NCBI RefSeq assembly: GCF_003224335.1
Contig: NZ_QKLF01000003.1
Span: forward strand, 186,001 to 250,000
Length of the DNA: 64,000 bases
From: Curtobacterium sp. MCJR17_055
GTDB lineage: Bacteria; Actinomycetota; Actinomycetes; Actinomycetales; Microbacteriaceae
Reading direction: 5' to 3'
Positions within the stretch are counted from its first letter, which is position 1. Every line of letters begins with the position of its first letter. Of the stretch, positions 24,661-34,919 are shown in pieces. The notes under the pieces are model-generated. The model was not told where the DNA came from, searched no databases, and saw only the letters and a list, made by a program, of their open reading frames with translations. Made by a program: the position numbers and the translations under genes.

Positions 24661-27318
24661 ATGCAGACCGCAGAGATCCGCCGCCGTTGGCTCCAGTTCT
24701 TCGGTGACCGCGGCCACACCGTCGTCCCGTCCGCGTCGCTCGTCTCGGACGACCCGTCGCTGCTGTTCACGGTGGCCGGCATGGTGCCGTTCATCCCGTA
24801 CCTGACCGGGCTCATCCCGGCGCCGTACCCCCGTGCCACGAGCGTGCAGAAGTGCATCCGCACGAACGACATCGAAGAGGTCGGCAAGACCCCCCGGCAC
24901 GGCACGTTCTTCCAGATGAACGGCAACTTCTCGTTCGGGGACTACTTCAAGGAGCAGGCGATCCAGTACGCCTGGCAGTTCCTGACGGACCCGGAGTCCG
25001 ACGGCGGGCTCGGGTTCTCCGCCGACGACCTCTGGGTGACCGTGTACGAAGAGGACGACGAGGCGATCGCGTTCTGGAAGCGCCACTCGACGCTGCCCGA
25101 CGACCGCATCCAGAAGCTCGGCAAGGACACGAACTACTGGTCCACCGGCCAGCCCGGGCCGGCCGGGCCCTGCTCGGAGATCTTCTTCGACCGCGGTCCC
25201 GAGTACGGCGTCGACGGCGGTCCGGCCACCGACGACGACCGCTACGTCGAGATCTGGAACCTGGTCTTCATGCAGTACCAGATCGCCGACGTGCGGTCGA
25301 AGGTCGACTTCGAGATCACCGGCGAGCTGCCGAGCAAGAACATCGACACCGGCATGGGGCTCGAGCGCGTCGCCTTCATCAAGCAGGGCGTCGACAACAT
25401 GTACGAGATCGACCAGGTCCGCCCGGTGCTCGACAAGGCTGCCGAGGTCTCCGGACGGCGCTACGGTGCCGACCACGAGGACGACGTCCGGATGCGCATC
25501 GTCGCGGACCACGTGCGGTCGGCGCTCATGCTCATCACCGACGGCGTCACGCCGTCGAACGAGGGCCGCGGGTACATCCTCCGTCGGCTGCTCCGTCGCA
25601 CGGTCCGTGCGATGCGCCTGCTCGGCGTCGAGGGCGCGACCTTCCCGCAGCTCTTCCCGGCCTCCCGCGACGCCATGCGCGACGCCTACCCGGAGGTCGG
25701 TGAGCAGTACGACCGCATCGCCCGCATCGCCTACGCCGAGGAGGAGACCTTCCTCCGCACGCTCGCACAGGGCACGACGATCCTCGACGTCGCGGTCGAC
25801 CGAGCCAAGCAGGACGGCCGGCAGGCGATCGGCGGCGACACCGCGTTCCTGCTGCACGACACCTTCGGGTTCCCCATCGACCTGACCATGGAGATGGCGG
25901 AGGAGGCCGGCGTCCACGTCGACCGCTCCGCCTTCGAGACGCTCATGTCGGAGCAGCGCGCCCGCGCGAAGGCCGACGCCAAGAGCAAGAAGACCGCGCT
26001 CGCGGACCTCAGCGTCTACAGCGCCTTCCGGGCCGCGGGTGAGACCGTGTTCCTCGGCTACGACGCCCTCCAGGCCGAGAGCCGCGTGCTCGGCCTCATC
26101 GTCGACGGGCGCAGCGTCGACCGCGCGGTCGCCGGGGACATCGCCGAGGTCATCCTGGGCGAGACGTCGCTGTACGCCGAGTCCGGTGGGCAGGACGCCG
26201 ACCAGGGCTCGATCGTCGGCAACGGGTTCGACCTCGAGGTCCTCGACGTGCAGCGCCCGGTCTCCGGGCTGTGGAGCCACACGGTGCAGGTGCGTTCGGG
26301 CGAGGTCGGCGTGGGCGACCCCGCCACCACGGTCGTGGACGCCGAGTACCGCCGCGGCGCGACGCAGGCGCACTCGGCGACGCACCTCGTGAACGCGGCG
26401 CTCCGGGACGTGCTCGGTCCGGAGGCGCTCCAGGCCGGCTCGTACAACAAGGCCGGCTACATGCGCCTGGACTTCTCCTGGAGCCAGCCGGTGTCGCTCG
26501 AGACCCGCTCCGAGATCGAGGAGGTCGTGAACACGGCGATCCGCTCCGACCTCGAGGTGTCGACCCGCATCCTGCCGATCGACGAGGCGAAGGCACTCGG
26601 CGCGCAGGCGCTGTTCGGCGAGAAGTACGGCGCCGAGGTCCGCATGGTCGACATCGGCGGCCCGTGGTCCCGCGAGCTCTGCGGTGGCATCCACGTCGCG
26701 TCGAGCGCGCAGGTCGGCCTCGTCAACCTCGTCGGCGAGGCGAGCGTCGGATCGACGAACCGCCGCGTCGAGGCGCTCGTCGGACTCGAGGGCTTCCGCG
26801 AGCTCGCCGTGGAGCGGACGATCGTCTCGCAGCTCTCGAGCGCCCTCAAGGCACAGCGTGACGACCTGCCGGGCCGCGTGCAGGCGCTGCTCGAGGACCT
26901 CAAGACCGCACAGAAGCGGATCGCCGAGTTCGAGTCGGCGAACCTGCAGCAGCGCGTGCCGTCGATCGCCCGCACGGCCCAGCGCACCGGGAGCGTCTCG
27001 GTCGTCGCGCAGGTGGTCGAGGGGCTGACGTCGAGCGACGACCTCCGCTCCCTCGCCACCGGCGTCCGCGGTCAGCTCGGCTCGGATGCGGCCGTCGTGG
27101 TCCTCGGCGCCGTCGTCGGCGGGAAGCCCGTCGTGATCGTCGCCACGAACGACGCGGCCCGCGCCGCGGGCGTGCAGGCCGGCCCCCTCGCGAAGGAGGC
27201 CGCCGGCGTGCTCGGTGGTGGCGGCGGCGGCAAGCCGGACCTGGCGCAGGGCGGCGGGACCGACGCGTCGGCCCTCCCCGCTGCGCTCCGTGCGGTGACC
27301 GACCGCATCGCGGCCTGA
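24661..27318 (+). CDS. alaS: Alanyl-tRNA synthetase
   Basis: Class II synthetase charging tRNA-Ala. The 885 residues show the catalytic domain (SVQKCIRTNDIEEVGKTPRH, FQMNGNFSFGDYFK), the editing domain with the zinc-binding HSATHLVNAAL and the CGGIHV motif near residue 678, and the C-terminal oligomerisation/DHHA1 domain ending in a Gly-rich stretch (GVLGGGGGGKPDLAQGGG) that is standard for AlaRS. AGGAAG precedes the ATG. ruvX follows after 2 bp. Confidence 0.98.
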   Translation: MQTAEIRRRWLQFFGDRGHTVVPSASLVSDDPSLLFTVAGMVPFIPYLTGLIPAPYPRATSVQKCIRTNDIEEVGKTPRHGTFFQMNGNFSFGDYFKEQAIQYAWQFLTDPESDGGLGFSADDLWVTVYEEDDEAIAFWKRHSTLPDDRIQKLGKDTNYWSTGQPGPAGPCSEIFFDRGPEYGVDGGPATDDDRYVEIWNLVFMQYQIADVRSKVDFEITGELPSKNIDTGMGLERVAFIKQGVDNMYEIDQVRPVLDKAAEVSGRRYGADHEDDVRMRIVADHVRSALMLITDGVTPSNEGRGYILRRLLRRTVRAMRLLGVEGATFPQLFPASRDAMRDAYPEVGEQYDRIARIAYAEEETFLRTLAQGTTILDVAVDRAKQDGRQAIGGDTAFLLHDTFGFPIDLTMEMAEEAGVHVDRSAFETLMSEQRARAKADAKSKKTALADLSVYSAFRAAGETVFLGYDALQAESRVLGLIVDGRSVDRAVAGDIAEVILGETSLYAESGGQDADQGSIVGNGFDLEVLDVQRPVSGLWSHTVQVRSGEVGVGDPATTVVDAEYRRGATQAHSATHLVNAALRDVLGPEALQAGSYNKAGYMRLDFSWSQPVSLETRSEIEEVVNTAIRSDLEVSTRILPIDEAKALGAQALFGEKYGAEVRMVDIGGPWSRELCGGIHVASSAQVGLVNLVGEASVGSTNRRVEALVGLEGFRELAVERTIVSQLSSALKAQRDDLPGRVQALLEDLKTAQKRIAEFESANLQQRVPSIARTAQRTGSVSVVAQVVEGLTSSDDLRSLATGVRGQLGSDAAVVVLGAVVGGKPVVIVATNDAARAAGVQAGPLAKEAAGVLGGGGGGKPDLAQGGGTDASALPAALRAVTDRIAA

Positions 27319-27320
27319 TC

Positions 27321-27770
27321 GTGGCGATCCGCTCCGGGCGGCGGCTCGGCGTCGACGTCGGCCGTGCCCGGATCGGGGTCGCGGTGTGCGACCGCGACGG
27401 TCTGCTCGCGACCCCGGTGGCGACCGTGCGACGGGACGACTCGTCCGACCTCCGACGGATCCTGGCGATCGCGGAGGAGTACGACGTGCTCGAGGTCGTC
27501 GTCGGGCTCCCGCTGTCGATGTCGGGCGGGGAGACCGCCTCCACCGCCGACGCGCGCGACTTCGCCGGCCGCATCGCCGCGCACCGGCCGGTCCGGCTCG
27601 TGGACGAGCGACTCTCCACCGTCACCGCCCAGCGGGGCCTGCACCAGGCCGGCAAGAACACGAAGAAGTCGCGCGCCGTGATCGACCAAGCGGCCGCTGT
27701 TATCATTCTGCAACATGCGCTCGACCACGAGCGCGCATCCGGCGCCCCACCCGGGGCCGAGCTCCCCTGA
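27321..27770 (+). CDS. ruvX: Putative Holliday junction resolvase/pre-16S rRNA nuclease YqgF
   Basis: A 149-residue RNase H-fold protein of the YqgF/RuvX family, shown in other bacteria to process the 16S rRNA 5' end. Visible acidic motifs are LGVDVGRARIGVAV, VVGLPLSMSG and VRLVDERLSTVTAQR. The GTG start is 2 bp past the alaS stop, so translation is probably coupled. The 3' end contains a TATCAT promoter-like hexamer and an ATG (27715) in another frame. That in-frame extension of mltG would overlap ruvX by 56 bp. Confidence 0.93.
   Translation: MAIRSGRRLGVDVGRARIGVAVCDRDGLLATPVATVRRDDSSDLRRILAIAEEYDVLEVVVGLPLSMSGGETASTADARDFAGRIAAHRPVRLVDERLSTVTAQRGLHQAGKNTKKSRAVIDQAAAVIILQHALDHERASGAPPGAELP
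27701..27706 (+). promoter_or_regulatory. Candidate -10 for mltG inside ruvX
   Basis: TATCAT, 8 nt before an in-frame ATG (27715) and about 135 nt before the preferred mltG start. Confidence 0.35.
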
Positions 27771-27840
27771 TCGGCTGCCCTCCCGACGTCGCACCCGCGG
27801 CCCGGAGCCGCGGAGTTCCCGACCGAGAGACCGAGGACCG

Positions 27841-29544
27841 TTGGCAGACGATCTGGACTGGAACGCGATCATCGCGACCGGCAACGACGCCGAGCGCCGT
27901 GAGCGCACCGGGACCCCGACGGACGGCTCCGGCCAGAGCAGCGGCCACGCGCCGCTCTCGCGCCGAGCCGCCCGTGCGGCACGAGAGCGACAGGAGGCCG
28001 CGTCGGCGGCGACGCAGCGCGATCAGCCGACAGCGGCACCGGCCGAGCAGTCGGCGGGCGAGCCCGGGAGGCCCGGCCCGCGTCGCAGCGTCGGCACCGC
28101 CCCGGCGGGTGACGACGTCCACCCCGACGTGCACGCCCTGCTCGGCGGCACCCTGCACAGCGGTCACGTGCCGGCTGCCGCCGGTCGAGGAACGCGCGAC
28201 GAGGCGGACGACGAGACCCCGGTCCGCCGTCGCGGGACCTGGCAAGGGGTCGGCGCCGACGACGGCGTCGCTCCTGCCGCACGCACCGTCGCAGCAGCTC
28301 CGGTCGGGTCCACCGGCACGGGCAGCGGCGCCACGGACGACGACGCGTCCGGTGCCGACGGATCCGGTGGCGACGGGCCCCGCGGCGGTGCCGGACGCGG
28401 TGGCGCGGGCGGGGACGACGGCGGCCGACGGGGCGGACGCGGGGGAGCCTCCCGTCCGCCGCGGGACGACCGTCCCGCCCGTCGCAAGGGTCCGCTCATC
28501 GCGGGGATCGTCATCGTCGCGCTGGTGCTCGCCGCCGCCGGCGGTGCCTACGCGTTCGCCGCACCGAAGGTCCAGGCGGTGATGAGCGCGATCTCCGGCG
28601 CGAAGGAGACCGACGACTACACCGGTGACGGCACCTCGAAGGTGACCATCACGATCAAGGAGGGCGACATCGGCGAGGACGTCGCCGCCACGTTGCAACG
28701 CAGCGGCGTGGTGAAGACCTCGAGCGCGTTCTACGAACTGCTGCTCGCGTCGCCCGAGGTCCAGTTCCAGCCGGGCTCCTACGCGCTCAAGAAGAAGATG
28801 AGCTCGAAGGCCGCGCTCTCGGCGCTGCAGGACAAGGCGAACCGCGTCGAGGACCCGTCACTCGTCATCCCGGAGGGGACGGCCCTGCAGGACATCGAGG
28901 CCGGCATGGTCTCGAAGGCCGGCCTGAGCAAGGCCGAGGTCGCCGCCGCGGCGGAGGACGTCTCGGCGTACGGTCTCCCGGCGGGCGTCACGACCCTCGA
29001 GGGCTGGCTGTTCCCGGCGACCTACCCGATCAAGCCCGACTGGACCGCGAAGCAGTACTTCCAGGCCATGGTCGACACGATGAAGCAGCGGCTCGAGAAG
29101 GCCGGCGTCGCCGAGGCCGACCAGGAGCGCGTCGTGGTGTTCGCCTCGCTCGTGCAGAAGGAGGCCGGTCTCGCCGCGGACTACCCGAAGGTGGCGCGGG
29201 TGTTCCAGAACCGGCTGGACGACGGCATGCGGCTGCAGTCCGACGCGACCGTCGCCTACGGCACCGGGAACACGCACACCGTGACGACCACGGACGCCGA
29301 GCGTGCGGACGCGTCGAACGAGTACAACACCTACCAGCACGACGGACTGCCGCCGGCGCCGATCTCGAACCCCGGTGACATCGCGATCGACGCGGTCGTG
29401 CACCAGGCGACGGGCAACTGGCTGTACTTCGTCACGGTCGACCTCGAGACCGGCGAGACCGTGTTCTCGGACACGTACGACCAGCACCTCGTCGCGGTCG
29501 AGCGCTTCCGCAGCTGGCTGCGGGCGCACCCGGAGTACCAGTAG
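27841..29544 (+). CDS. mltG: Endolytic transglycosylase MltG
   Basis: MltG (YceG-like) cuts nascent glycan strands and helps terminate peptidoglycan elongation. From TTG 27841 it has 567 residues: [16 protein letters not shown], a long disordered Gly/Arg/Asp-rich cytoplasmic region (about 1-215), one membrane helix ([20 protein letters not shown], about 217-240), a LysM-like subdomain and the catalytic domain with the conserved Glu in [20 protein letters not shown] and [11 protein letters not shown]. An in-frame ATG at 27715 would add 42 Arg/Pro-rich residues overlapping ruvX; I prefer the TTG because of the GAGG upstream and the familiar ADDLDWNAI opening. It precedes the aro genes. Confidence 0.88.
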   Translation: MADDLDWNAIIATGNDAERRERTGTPTDGSGQSSGHAPLSRRAARAARERQEAASAATQRDQPTAAPAEQSAGEPGRPGPRRSVGTAPAGDDVHPDVHALLGGTLHSGHVPAAAGRGTRDEADDETPVRRRGTWQGVGADDGVAPAARTVAAAPVGSTGTGSGATDDDASGADGSGGDGPRGGAGRGGAGGDDGGRRGGRGGASRPPRDDRPARRKGPLIAGIVIVALVLAAAGGAYAFAAPKVQAVMSAISGAKETDDYTGDGTSKVTITIKEGDIGEDVAATLQRSGVVKTSSAFYELLLASPEVQFQPGSYALKKKMSSKAALSALQDKANRVEDPSLVIPEGTALQDIEAGMVSKAGLSKAEVAAAAEDVSAYGLPAGVTTLEGWLFPATYPIKPDWTAKQYFQAMVDTMKQRLEKAGVAEADQERVVVFASLVQKEAGLAADYPKVARVFQNRLDDGMRLQSDATVAYGTGNTHTVTTTDAERADASNEYNTYQHDGLPPAPISNPGDIAIDAVVHQATGNWLYFVTVDLETGETVFSDTYDQHLVAVERFRSWLRAHPEYQ

Positions 29545-29547
29545 TCC

Positions 29548-29591
29548 CTCCCGCAGCGCACGGCACGTCGCACGGCCGTGCGCTGTGGGAG
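29548..29591 (+). terminator. Hairpin between mltG and aroC overlapping the aroC ribosome-binding site
   Basis: A 16-bp stem with one G-T pair (29548-29563 with 29576-29591) closes a 12-nt loop. The right arm contains most of the GGGAGG in front of aroC. It may end mltG transcripts or fold over the aroC start region. Confidence 0.55.
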
Positions 29592-29600
29592 GATGGCTCC

Positions 29601-30821
29601 ATGCTTCGTTGGTTGACCGCTGGAGAGTCCCACGGACCCGAACTCATCGCCATGATGGAAGGCCTCCCGGCCGGCGTCCCGGTGTCGTACGAGTCCATCC
29701 GCGCCGACCTCGCGCGCCGCAAGCTCGGCTACGGCCGTGGGTCCCGCATGAAGTTCGAGCAGGACGAGCTGCACCTGTCCGGTGGCGTCCGCCACGGTCT
29801 CTCGATGGGCAGCCCGATCGCGATCCGCATCGGCAACACCGAGTGGCCGAAGTGGGTCGAGGTGATGAACCCCGAGCCCGTCGAGCAGACCGACGCCTCC
29901 CGCGGCCGCGGTGCCCCGCTGACGCGCCCGCGCCCCGGGCACGCGGACCTGGTCGGGATGCAGAAGTACGGCTTCGACGAGGCCCGACCGATCCTCGAGC
30001 GCGCGTCCGCCCGTGAGACCGCGGCCCGGGTCGCGCTCGGCGCCGTGGCGAAGTCCTTCCTCGCCGAACTCGGGATGACCTCGGTCGCGCACACGCTGCA
30101 GGTCGGTACGGTCCGCGTGCCAGAGGACGCCGCACTGCCCGTGCCCGCCGACGTCGACCGCCTCGACGACGACCAGCTCCGCTGCGCCGACCCCGCGACC
30201 TCCGCCCGCATGGTGACCGAGGTCGAGGCCGCGAAGAAGGACGGCGACACCCTCGGCGGCGTGGTCGAGGTGCTCTTCTACGGGGTCCCGCCGGGACTCG
30301 GGTCGCACGTGCAGTGGGACCGTCGGCTCGACGCGCGCCTGGCAGCGGCGATCATGGGCATCCAGGCGATCAAGGGCGTCGAGGTCGGTGACGGCTTCGC
30401 GACCGCGGCCCGCCGCGGGTCCGCCGCGCACGACGAACTGCAGCGCGCCGACGGTGCGATCGTGCGCACGAGCGACCGTGCGGGCGGCACCGAGGGCGGC
30501 ATGTCCACCGGTACGGTCCTCCGCGTCCGTGCCGCGATGAAGCCGATCGCCACCGTCCCGCACGCGCTGCAGACCATCGACGTCGCGACGGGCGAGGATG
30601 CGAGTGCGCACCACCAGCGCTCCGACGTCTGCGCGGTGCCGGCGTCCGGCGTCGTCGCCGAGGCGATGGTGGCCCTGGTGCTCGCCGACGCCGTGCTCGA
30701 GAAGTTCGGCGGTGACAGCGTGGCCGAGACGAAGCGGAACCTCGAGGGCTACCTCGCCGCGATCCCGGAGACGCTCCGGACGCGCCGGAGCGACCCGACC
30801 GCGCCGACGCCAGCACGGTGA
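29601..30821 (+). CDS. aroC: Chorismate synthase
   Basis: AroC converts EPSP to chorismate with reduced FMN, the last shikimate step. The 406 residues show the family signatures [36 protein letters not shown], the [16 protein letters not shown] region, [18 protein letters not shown] and the C-terminal [23 protein letters not shown] is 8 nt upstream of the ATG; the same bases can be read as GAGGAT ending 6 nt before it, a variant of the leaderless pattern. Its stop overlaps aroK by 4 bp. Confidence 0.97.
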   Translation: MLRWLTAGESHGPELIAMMEGLPAGVPVSYESIRADLARRKLGYGRGSRMKFEQDELHLSGGVRHGLSMGSPIAIRIGNTEWPKWVEVMNPEPVEQTDASRGRGAPLTRPRPGHADLVGMQKYGFDEARPILERASARETAARVALGAVAKSFLAELGMTSVAHTLQVGTVRVPEDAALPVPADVDRLDDDQLRCADPATSARMVTEVEAAKKDGDTLGGVVEVLFYGVPPGLGSHVQWDRRLDARLAAAIMGIQAIKGVEVGDGFATAARRGSAAHDELQRADGAIVRTSDRAGGTEGGMSTGTVLRVRAAMKPIATVPHALQTIDVATGEDASAHHQRSDVCAVPASGVVAEAMVALVLADAVLEKFGGDSVAETKRNLEGYLAAIPETLRTRRSDPTAPTPAR

Positions 30822-31405
30822 ACGTGGCCGTGCCCCGGCCTGTGGTCGTCATCGGACCGATGGGCGCGGGGAAGTCGAGCGTCGGCCGCCGGGTGGCCAA
30901 GGCACTCGGCGTCCCGTTCACCGACACCGACCGGGTGATCGCCCGCGAGCACGGCCCGATCCCGCGGCTGTTCGCCGAGCGCGGCGAGCCCGTGTTCCGC
31001 GAGCTCGAGGCCGAGGCGGTCCGACGAGCGGTCGAGACGGGTGGCGTCGTGTCCCTCGGCGGGGGAGCCGTCATGCACGAGGGCACGCGCGCGGCGATCG
31101 CGGACGCGCACGTCGTCCTGTTGACCGTCTCGGCCGAGGCGGTCGCGCCCCGGATCCTCGGTAGCGACCGGCCGCTCATCGCGACCGGCGGCATCACGGC
31201 GTGGCAGTCGATCCTCGACGAGCGGGCACCGACGTACGAGCGGCTGGCCGACCTGGTGCTCGACACCTCGCGGCGGCCGATGTCCCGCGTGGCGGAGGAC
31301 GTCGTCGCGTGGGTCCGGCGCACGGCACCGTCGAGCGCCCGGACCGATGGCCGGACCGACGGCCGACCCAGCAGCCCCACCACCTCCGACGAAGGAGCAC
31401 CGTGA
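30818..31405 (+). CDS. aroK: Shikimate kinase
   Basis: ATP-dependent phosphorylation of shikimate to shikimate 3-phosphate. The 195 residues start at GTG 30818, overlapping the aroC stop, and contain the P-loop GPMGAGKSS (13-21), DTDRVIARE with the substrate-binding Asp, [12 protein letters not shown], and the [11 protein letters not shown] loop. The last 25 residues or so, rich in Asp/Gly/Pro ([13 protein letters not shown]), are an unconserved tail. It sits in an aroC-aroK-aroB block and overlaps aroB by 4 bp. Confidence 0.95.
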   Translation: MNVAVPRPVVVIGPMGAGKSSVGRRVAKALGVPFTDTDRVIAREHGPIPRLFAERGEPVFRELEAEAVRRAVETGGVVSLGGGAVMHEGTRAAIADAHVVLLTVSAEAVAPRILGSDRPLIATGGITAWQSILDERAPTYERLADLVLDTSRRPMSRVAEDVVAWVRRTAPSSARTDGRTDGRPSSPTTSDEGAP

Positions 31406-32499
31406 CCGAGTCGACCCTGCCCGAGGGCACCACCGAGATCCGCGTCGGCGGCGACGACGGCTACGTCGTCGCGGTCGGGAACGGCCTGCTCGGGGCCGTC
31501 CCCGCGTTGCTCGGCCCGCGCGTCGCCAAGGTCCTCATCGTGCACGCACCGACACTCGGGGCCCGGGCCGAGGACCTCCGGCAGTTGCTCGTCGACGCGG
31601 GGCTCGAGGCCCTCATCGCGGAGGTCCCCGACGCCGAGGCCGCGAAGCGGATCGAGGTCGCCTCGTTCTGCTGGCAGGTCATGGGCCAGTCCGACTTCAC
31701 CCGCACCGACGCCGTGATCGGGCTCGGCGGCGGCGCCGTCACCGACCTCGCCGGGTTCGTCGCCGCCACGTGGCTGCGCGGCGTGCCGTACCTGTCGATG
31801 CCCACCACGGTGCTCGGCATGGTCGACGCGAGCGTCGGCGGCAAGACCGGCATCAACACGAACGAGGGCAAGAACCTCGTCGGCGCCTTCGCCGCCCCGC
31901 GCGCGGTGGTCGCCGACCTGGACCTCCTCCGGACCCTGCCGCGGAACGAGGTCCTCGCGGGCTTCGCCGAGATCGTCAAGGCCGGCTTCATCGCGGTCCC
32001 GGAGATCCTCGACGTCATCGAGGCGGACGTCGATCGCGTCACCGACCCGACGACGCCCGAGTTCCGTCGCGTCGTCGAACTCGCGATCGGTCTCAAGGCG
32101 CAGGTCGTGTCGGACGACTTCACGGAGCAGGGCCGTCGCGAGGTGCTCAACTACGGGCACACCCTCGGTCACGCGATCGAGCACGCCGAGCGGTACCAGT
32201 GGCGACACGGCGCTGCGGTCTCCGTCGGGATGGTCTTCGCCGCCGAACTCGCACGCCTGACCGGGCACTTGGACGACGCCACCGTGGACCGACACCGGGC
32301 GGTGCTGGACTCGCTCTCGCTCCCCACCACCTACCCGCTCGGACGGTGGCAGAGCCTCCTCGCGACCATGCGTCGGGACAAGAAGGCACGCGCCGGCATG
32401 CTCCGGTTCATCATCCTCGACGGGATCGGCAAGCCGGTGACGCTCGAGGGCCCGGAGGACCACCTGCTCTTCACCGCATACCAGGAGGTCGGCGCCTGA
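31402..32499 (+). CDS. aroB: 3-dehydroquinate synthase
   Basis: NAD- and metal-dependent cyclisation of DAHP to 3-dehydroquinate, the second shikimate step. The 365 residues include the NAD-binding GLGGGAVTDLAGFVAATWLRG, PTTVLGMVDASVGGKTGIN, and the metal ligands in GFAEIVKAG and LNYGHTLGHAIEH. The GTG start with GAAGGAG upstream overlaps the aroK stop (GTGA). aroA, aroE and aroQ are not in this window. Confidence 0.97.
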   Translation: MTESTLPEGTTEIRVGGDDGYVVAVGNGLLGAVPALLGPRVAKVLIVHAPTLGARAEDLRQLLVDAGLEALIAEVPDAEAAKRIEVASFCWQVMGQSDFTRTDAVIGLGGGAVTDLAGFVAATWLRGVPYLSMPTTVLGMVDASVGGKTGINTNEGKNLVGAFAAPRAVVADLDLLRTLPRNEVLAGFAEIVKAGFIAVPEILDVIEADVDRVTDPTTPEFRRVVELAIGLKAQVVSDDFTEQGRREVLNYGHTLGHAIEHAERYQWRHGAAVSVGMVFAAELARLTGHLDDATVDRHRAVLDSLSLPTTYPLGRWQSLLATMRRDKKARAGMLRFIILDGIGKPVTLEGPEDHLLFTAYQEVGA

Positions 32500-32556
32500 G
32501 GTCCGACGGGTCCCGGCACCCCGGTCCGCCCCAGGCCCACGGAGCAGACTGAGGAC

Positions 32557-34248
32557 GTGCCGAACCCGCCCCGTCTCAGCGACTTCTCCACCCAGCAGCG
32601 TCCGGACGCGGGGACCGCCCGCGGTCGGGCCCGTCGGTTCGCCGAGGTGCTCGGGATCGCACGGCGCCACGGGCTCCTGCCGATCCGTCGGCTCGACTTC
32701 TCGCGGGAGCCGGCCACGGCCGACCTCCGCCGGGACCAGGCCGACCACCTGCGCCTGGCGCTCGAGGAGGCCGGCGGTGGCTTCGTGAAGATGGGCCAGG
32801 TCTTGTCCACACGCGACGACCTGCTGCCCGACGAGTGGACGGAGCGCCTCGCGCTCCTGCAGGGGAGCGTGCGTCCCGCCGCGCCCGACGAGGTCGCCGC
32901 GCTGCTCGAGGCCGAGCTCGGCGCGCCGGTGGCCGGGGTGTTCGCGTCCTTCGACCCGGAGCCCGTCGCCGCGGCCTCCATCGCGCAGGTGCACCGCGCA
33001 CGGCTCGCCGACGGCACCGCGGTCGCGGTCAAGGTGCAGCGGCCGGGCATCGACGCCGCGGTCCGGCGGGACGTCGACATCGCCCTGCGGCTCGTGCGCT
33101 TCCTGACCCGGACGTCCGCGCAGGCGCGGCAGCTCGGCGTGGTCGAGGTGGCCGAGCAGTACGGCGCCGACCTCGTCCGACAGGTCGACTTCACCGCGGA
33201 GCTGCGGAACCTCGAGTCGCTCCGCGCGGCCCAGGCCCGGAGCGCGCGTCCCGACGAGGTGCGGTTCCCGGAGCCGTACCGCGACCTGTCGACGCGACGC
33301 GTGCTCGTGATGGAGTTCCTGGAGGGCGACACGCTCAGCGCGATCCGAGCCGAGCGCTCGGACCGCGACCTCGACGAGCCGATGCGCTCGGTCCTCCGCG
33401 CGTTCCTCCGTCAGGTCGTCTTCGACGGCGTCTACCACGCGGACCTGCACCCGGGGAACGTCCTGCTCCTGCCCGACGGACGGCCCGCGCTCATCGACTT
33501 CGGATCGGTCGGGAGGCTCGACCCGGGTCTCCGGGACACGGTCCAGGAACTGCTCGCCGCCTACCTGCAGGACGACACCTCACGCATCGCGGACGCGGTC
33601 CTCCGGATGGCGCCGGTCCGCGACCCCGAGGACGAAGCGGACTTCCGGCGCGACATGGCGCGGTTCGTCGCCGAGGAACTCGGTCCGGGCGCGCGGATCG
33701 GCGTCGAGACGGTGGACGACGCGGTCGAGGTGTTCGGTCGCTACCGGCTGCGTGCTCCGGCCGACTTCGTGGCGGCCGCCCGCGCGCTGGCGATCTTCGA
33801 GGGGACGCTCCGCACGCTCGCGCCGTCGTTCGACCTGCTCGAGGAGTCGCGCGGCCTCGCGGCGGAGCAGATCCGCGACCAGCTCCGGCCCGCCGCGGTG
33901 CGGAGCGTCCTCGTCCGCGAGCTCTTCGGGCTGGTGACCTCGGCGCGGCGGCTGCCGCGCCGCATCGACAAGATCACCGAGGCGGTCGAGGCGGGGCGGC
34001 TGTCGGTGAACATCCGGCTGCTCAGCGACCGGCGTGACCGCCAGACCGTCTCCGGCATGATCCGCCGGGTGTTGCTCGTGCTCCTGGGAGCCGGGGCGGG
34101 CCTCCTGGCCGTGGTCTACCTGGCCGCGCCGGCCCGGCCGACGGCCGTGATCAGCACGCTCGTGGCCGGGGCGTTGCTCGGCGGCACCTGTGTCGTGCTG
34201 CTCGCGTGGGCGGCCGTCGACGCGTGGCTGGCGCGGAGACGGCAGTAG
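32557..34248 (+). CDS. ABC1/UbiB-family atypical kinase
   Basis: A 563-residue protein of the ABC1 (ADCK/UbiB/AarF) family, atypical kinases or ATPases linked to quinone lipid metabolism. It has the family KxGQ motif in GGGFVKMGQVLSTRDDLLP (about residue 75), the Ala-rich loop AAASIAQVHRA in place of a Gly-rich loop, the VAVKVQRPG lysine, DFTAELRNLE, the catalytic YHADLHPGNVLLLPDG and LIDFGSVG metal-binding Asp. Two C-terminal membrane helices (near residues 510-555) anchor it. Role in menaquinone synthesis or transport is inferred only from family. A CAGACT ends 6 nt before the GTG start. Confidence 0.9.
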   Translation: MPNPPRLSDFSTQQRPDAGTARGRARRFAEVLGIARRHGLLPIRRLDFSREPATADLRRDQADHLRLALEEAGGGFVKMGQVLSTRDDLLPDEWTERLALLQGSVRPAAPDEVAALLEAELGAPVAGVFASFDPEPVAAASIAQVHRARLADGTAVAVKVQRPGIDAAVRRDVDIALRLVRFLTRTSAQARQLGVVEVAEQYGADLVRQVDFTAELRNLESLRAAQARSARPDEVRFPEPYRDLSTRRVLVMEFLEGDTLSAIRAERSDRDLDEPMRSVLRAFLRQVVFDGVYHADLHPGNVLLLPDGRPALIDFGSVGRLDPGLRDTVQELLAAYLQDDTSRIADAVLRMAPVRDPEDEADFRRDMARFVAEELGPGARIGVETVDDAVEVFGRYRLRAPADFVAAARALAIFEGTLRTLAPSFDLLEESRGLAAEQIRDQLRPAAVRSVLVRELFGLVTSARRLPRRIDKITEAVEAGRLSVNIRLLSDRRDRQTVSGMIRRVLLVLLGAGAGLLAVVYLAAPARPTAVISTLVAGALLGGTCVVLLAWAAVDAWLARRRQ

Positions 34249-34286
34249 GCCGGCGGTCCGGTCCCGGCACGCCGGGCCCCGTCCGC

Positions 34287-34292
34287 TACACT
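34287..34292 (+). promoter_or_regulatory. -10 element for efp
   Basis: TACACT about 55 nt before the efp ATG, giving a short leader that ends in an AACGGAAG ribosome-binding region. Confidence 0.45.
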
Positions 34293-34347
34293 CGTCCGGG
34301 GCTCCACGAGCCTGGACACCTTCACAACACCATCGAACGGAAGACCC

Positions 34348-34908
34348 ATGGCGAGTACCACTGACATCAAGAACGGCGCCGTTCTCATCATCGACGGGCA
34401 GCTCTGGTCGGTCGTCGAGTTCCAGCACGTGAAGCCGGGCAAGGGCGGCGCCTTCGTGCGCACCAAGCTCAAGCAGGTCGTCTCCGGCAAGGTCGTCGAC
34501 CGCACCTTCAACGCCGGCGCGAAGATCGAGACCGCCACGGTGGACCGTCGCGACTTCCAGTACCTCTACGAGGACGGCGACTCGTACGTCTTCATGGACC
34601 AGGACACCTACGACCAGGTCAACGTCCCGGCGGCCGTCGTCGGTGACGCGCGCAACTTCCTGCTCGAGTCCGCGCAGGTCACCATCGCGATGAACGAGGG
34701 CAACCCGCTCTACGTCGAGCTCCCGACCTCGATCGTCACCACGATCGAGACCGAGCCCGGCCTGCAGGGCGACCGCTCCTCCGGCGGCACGAAGCCGGCG
34801 ACGATCGTCACGGGGTACCAGATCCAGGTCCCGCTCTTCCTCGAGTCCGGCACCAAGGTCAAGGTCGACACCCGCGACGGCAACTACCTCGGCCGCGTCA
34901 ACGACTAG
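34348..34908 (+). CDS. efp: Elongation factor P
   Basis: EF-P relieves ribosome stalling at consecutive prolines. The 186 residues form the three-domain structure; the tip of the first domain carries [16 protein letters not shown] with Lys32 at the position modified in other bacteria. Residues 10-20 ([12 protein letters not shown]) and the C-terminal GNYLGRVND are typical. No lysine-modifying enzyme gene is nearby. nusB starts 12 bp downstream, and the pair is a common arrangement in Gram-positive bacteria. Confidence 0.98.
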   Translation: MASTTDIKNGAVLIIDGQLWSVVEFQHVKPGKGGAFVRTKLKQVVSGKVVDRTFNAGAKIETATVDRRDFQYLYEDGDSYVFMDQDTYDQVNVPAAVVGDARNFLLESAQVTIAMNEGNPLYVELPTSIVTTIETEPGLQGDRSSGGTKPATIVTGYQIQVPLFLESGTKVKVDTRDGNYLGRVND

Positions 34909-34919
34909 GCGCTGACCGT

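Noticed and set aside
27715..27840. A longer N-terminus for mltG from ATG 27715, with TATCAT 8 nt upstream
   Set aside because: It would overlap ruvX by 56 bp and add an Arg/Pro-rich stretch unlike the conserved ADDLDWNAI opening; kept only as an alternative start.
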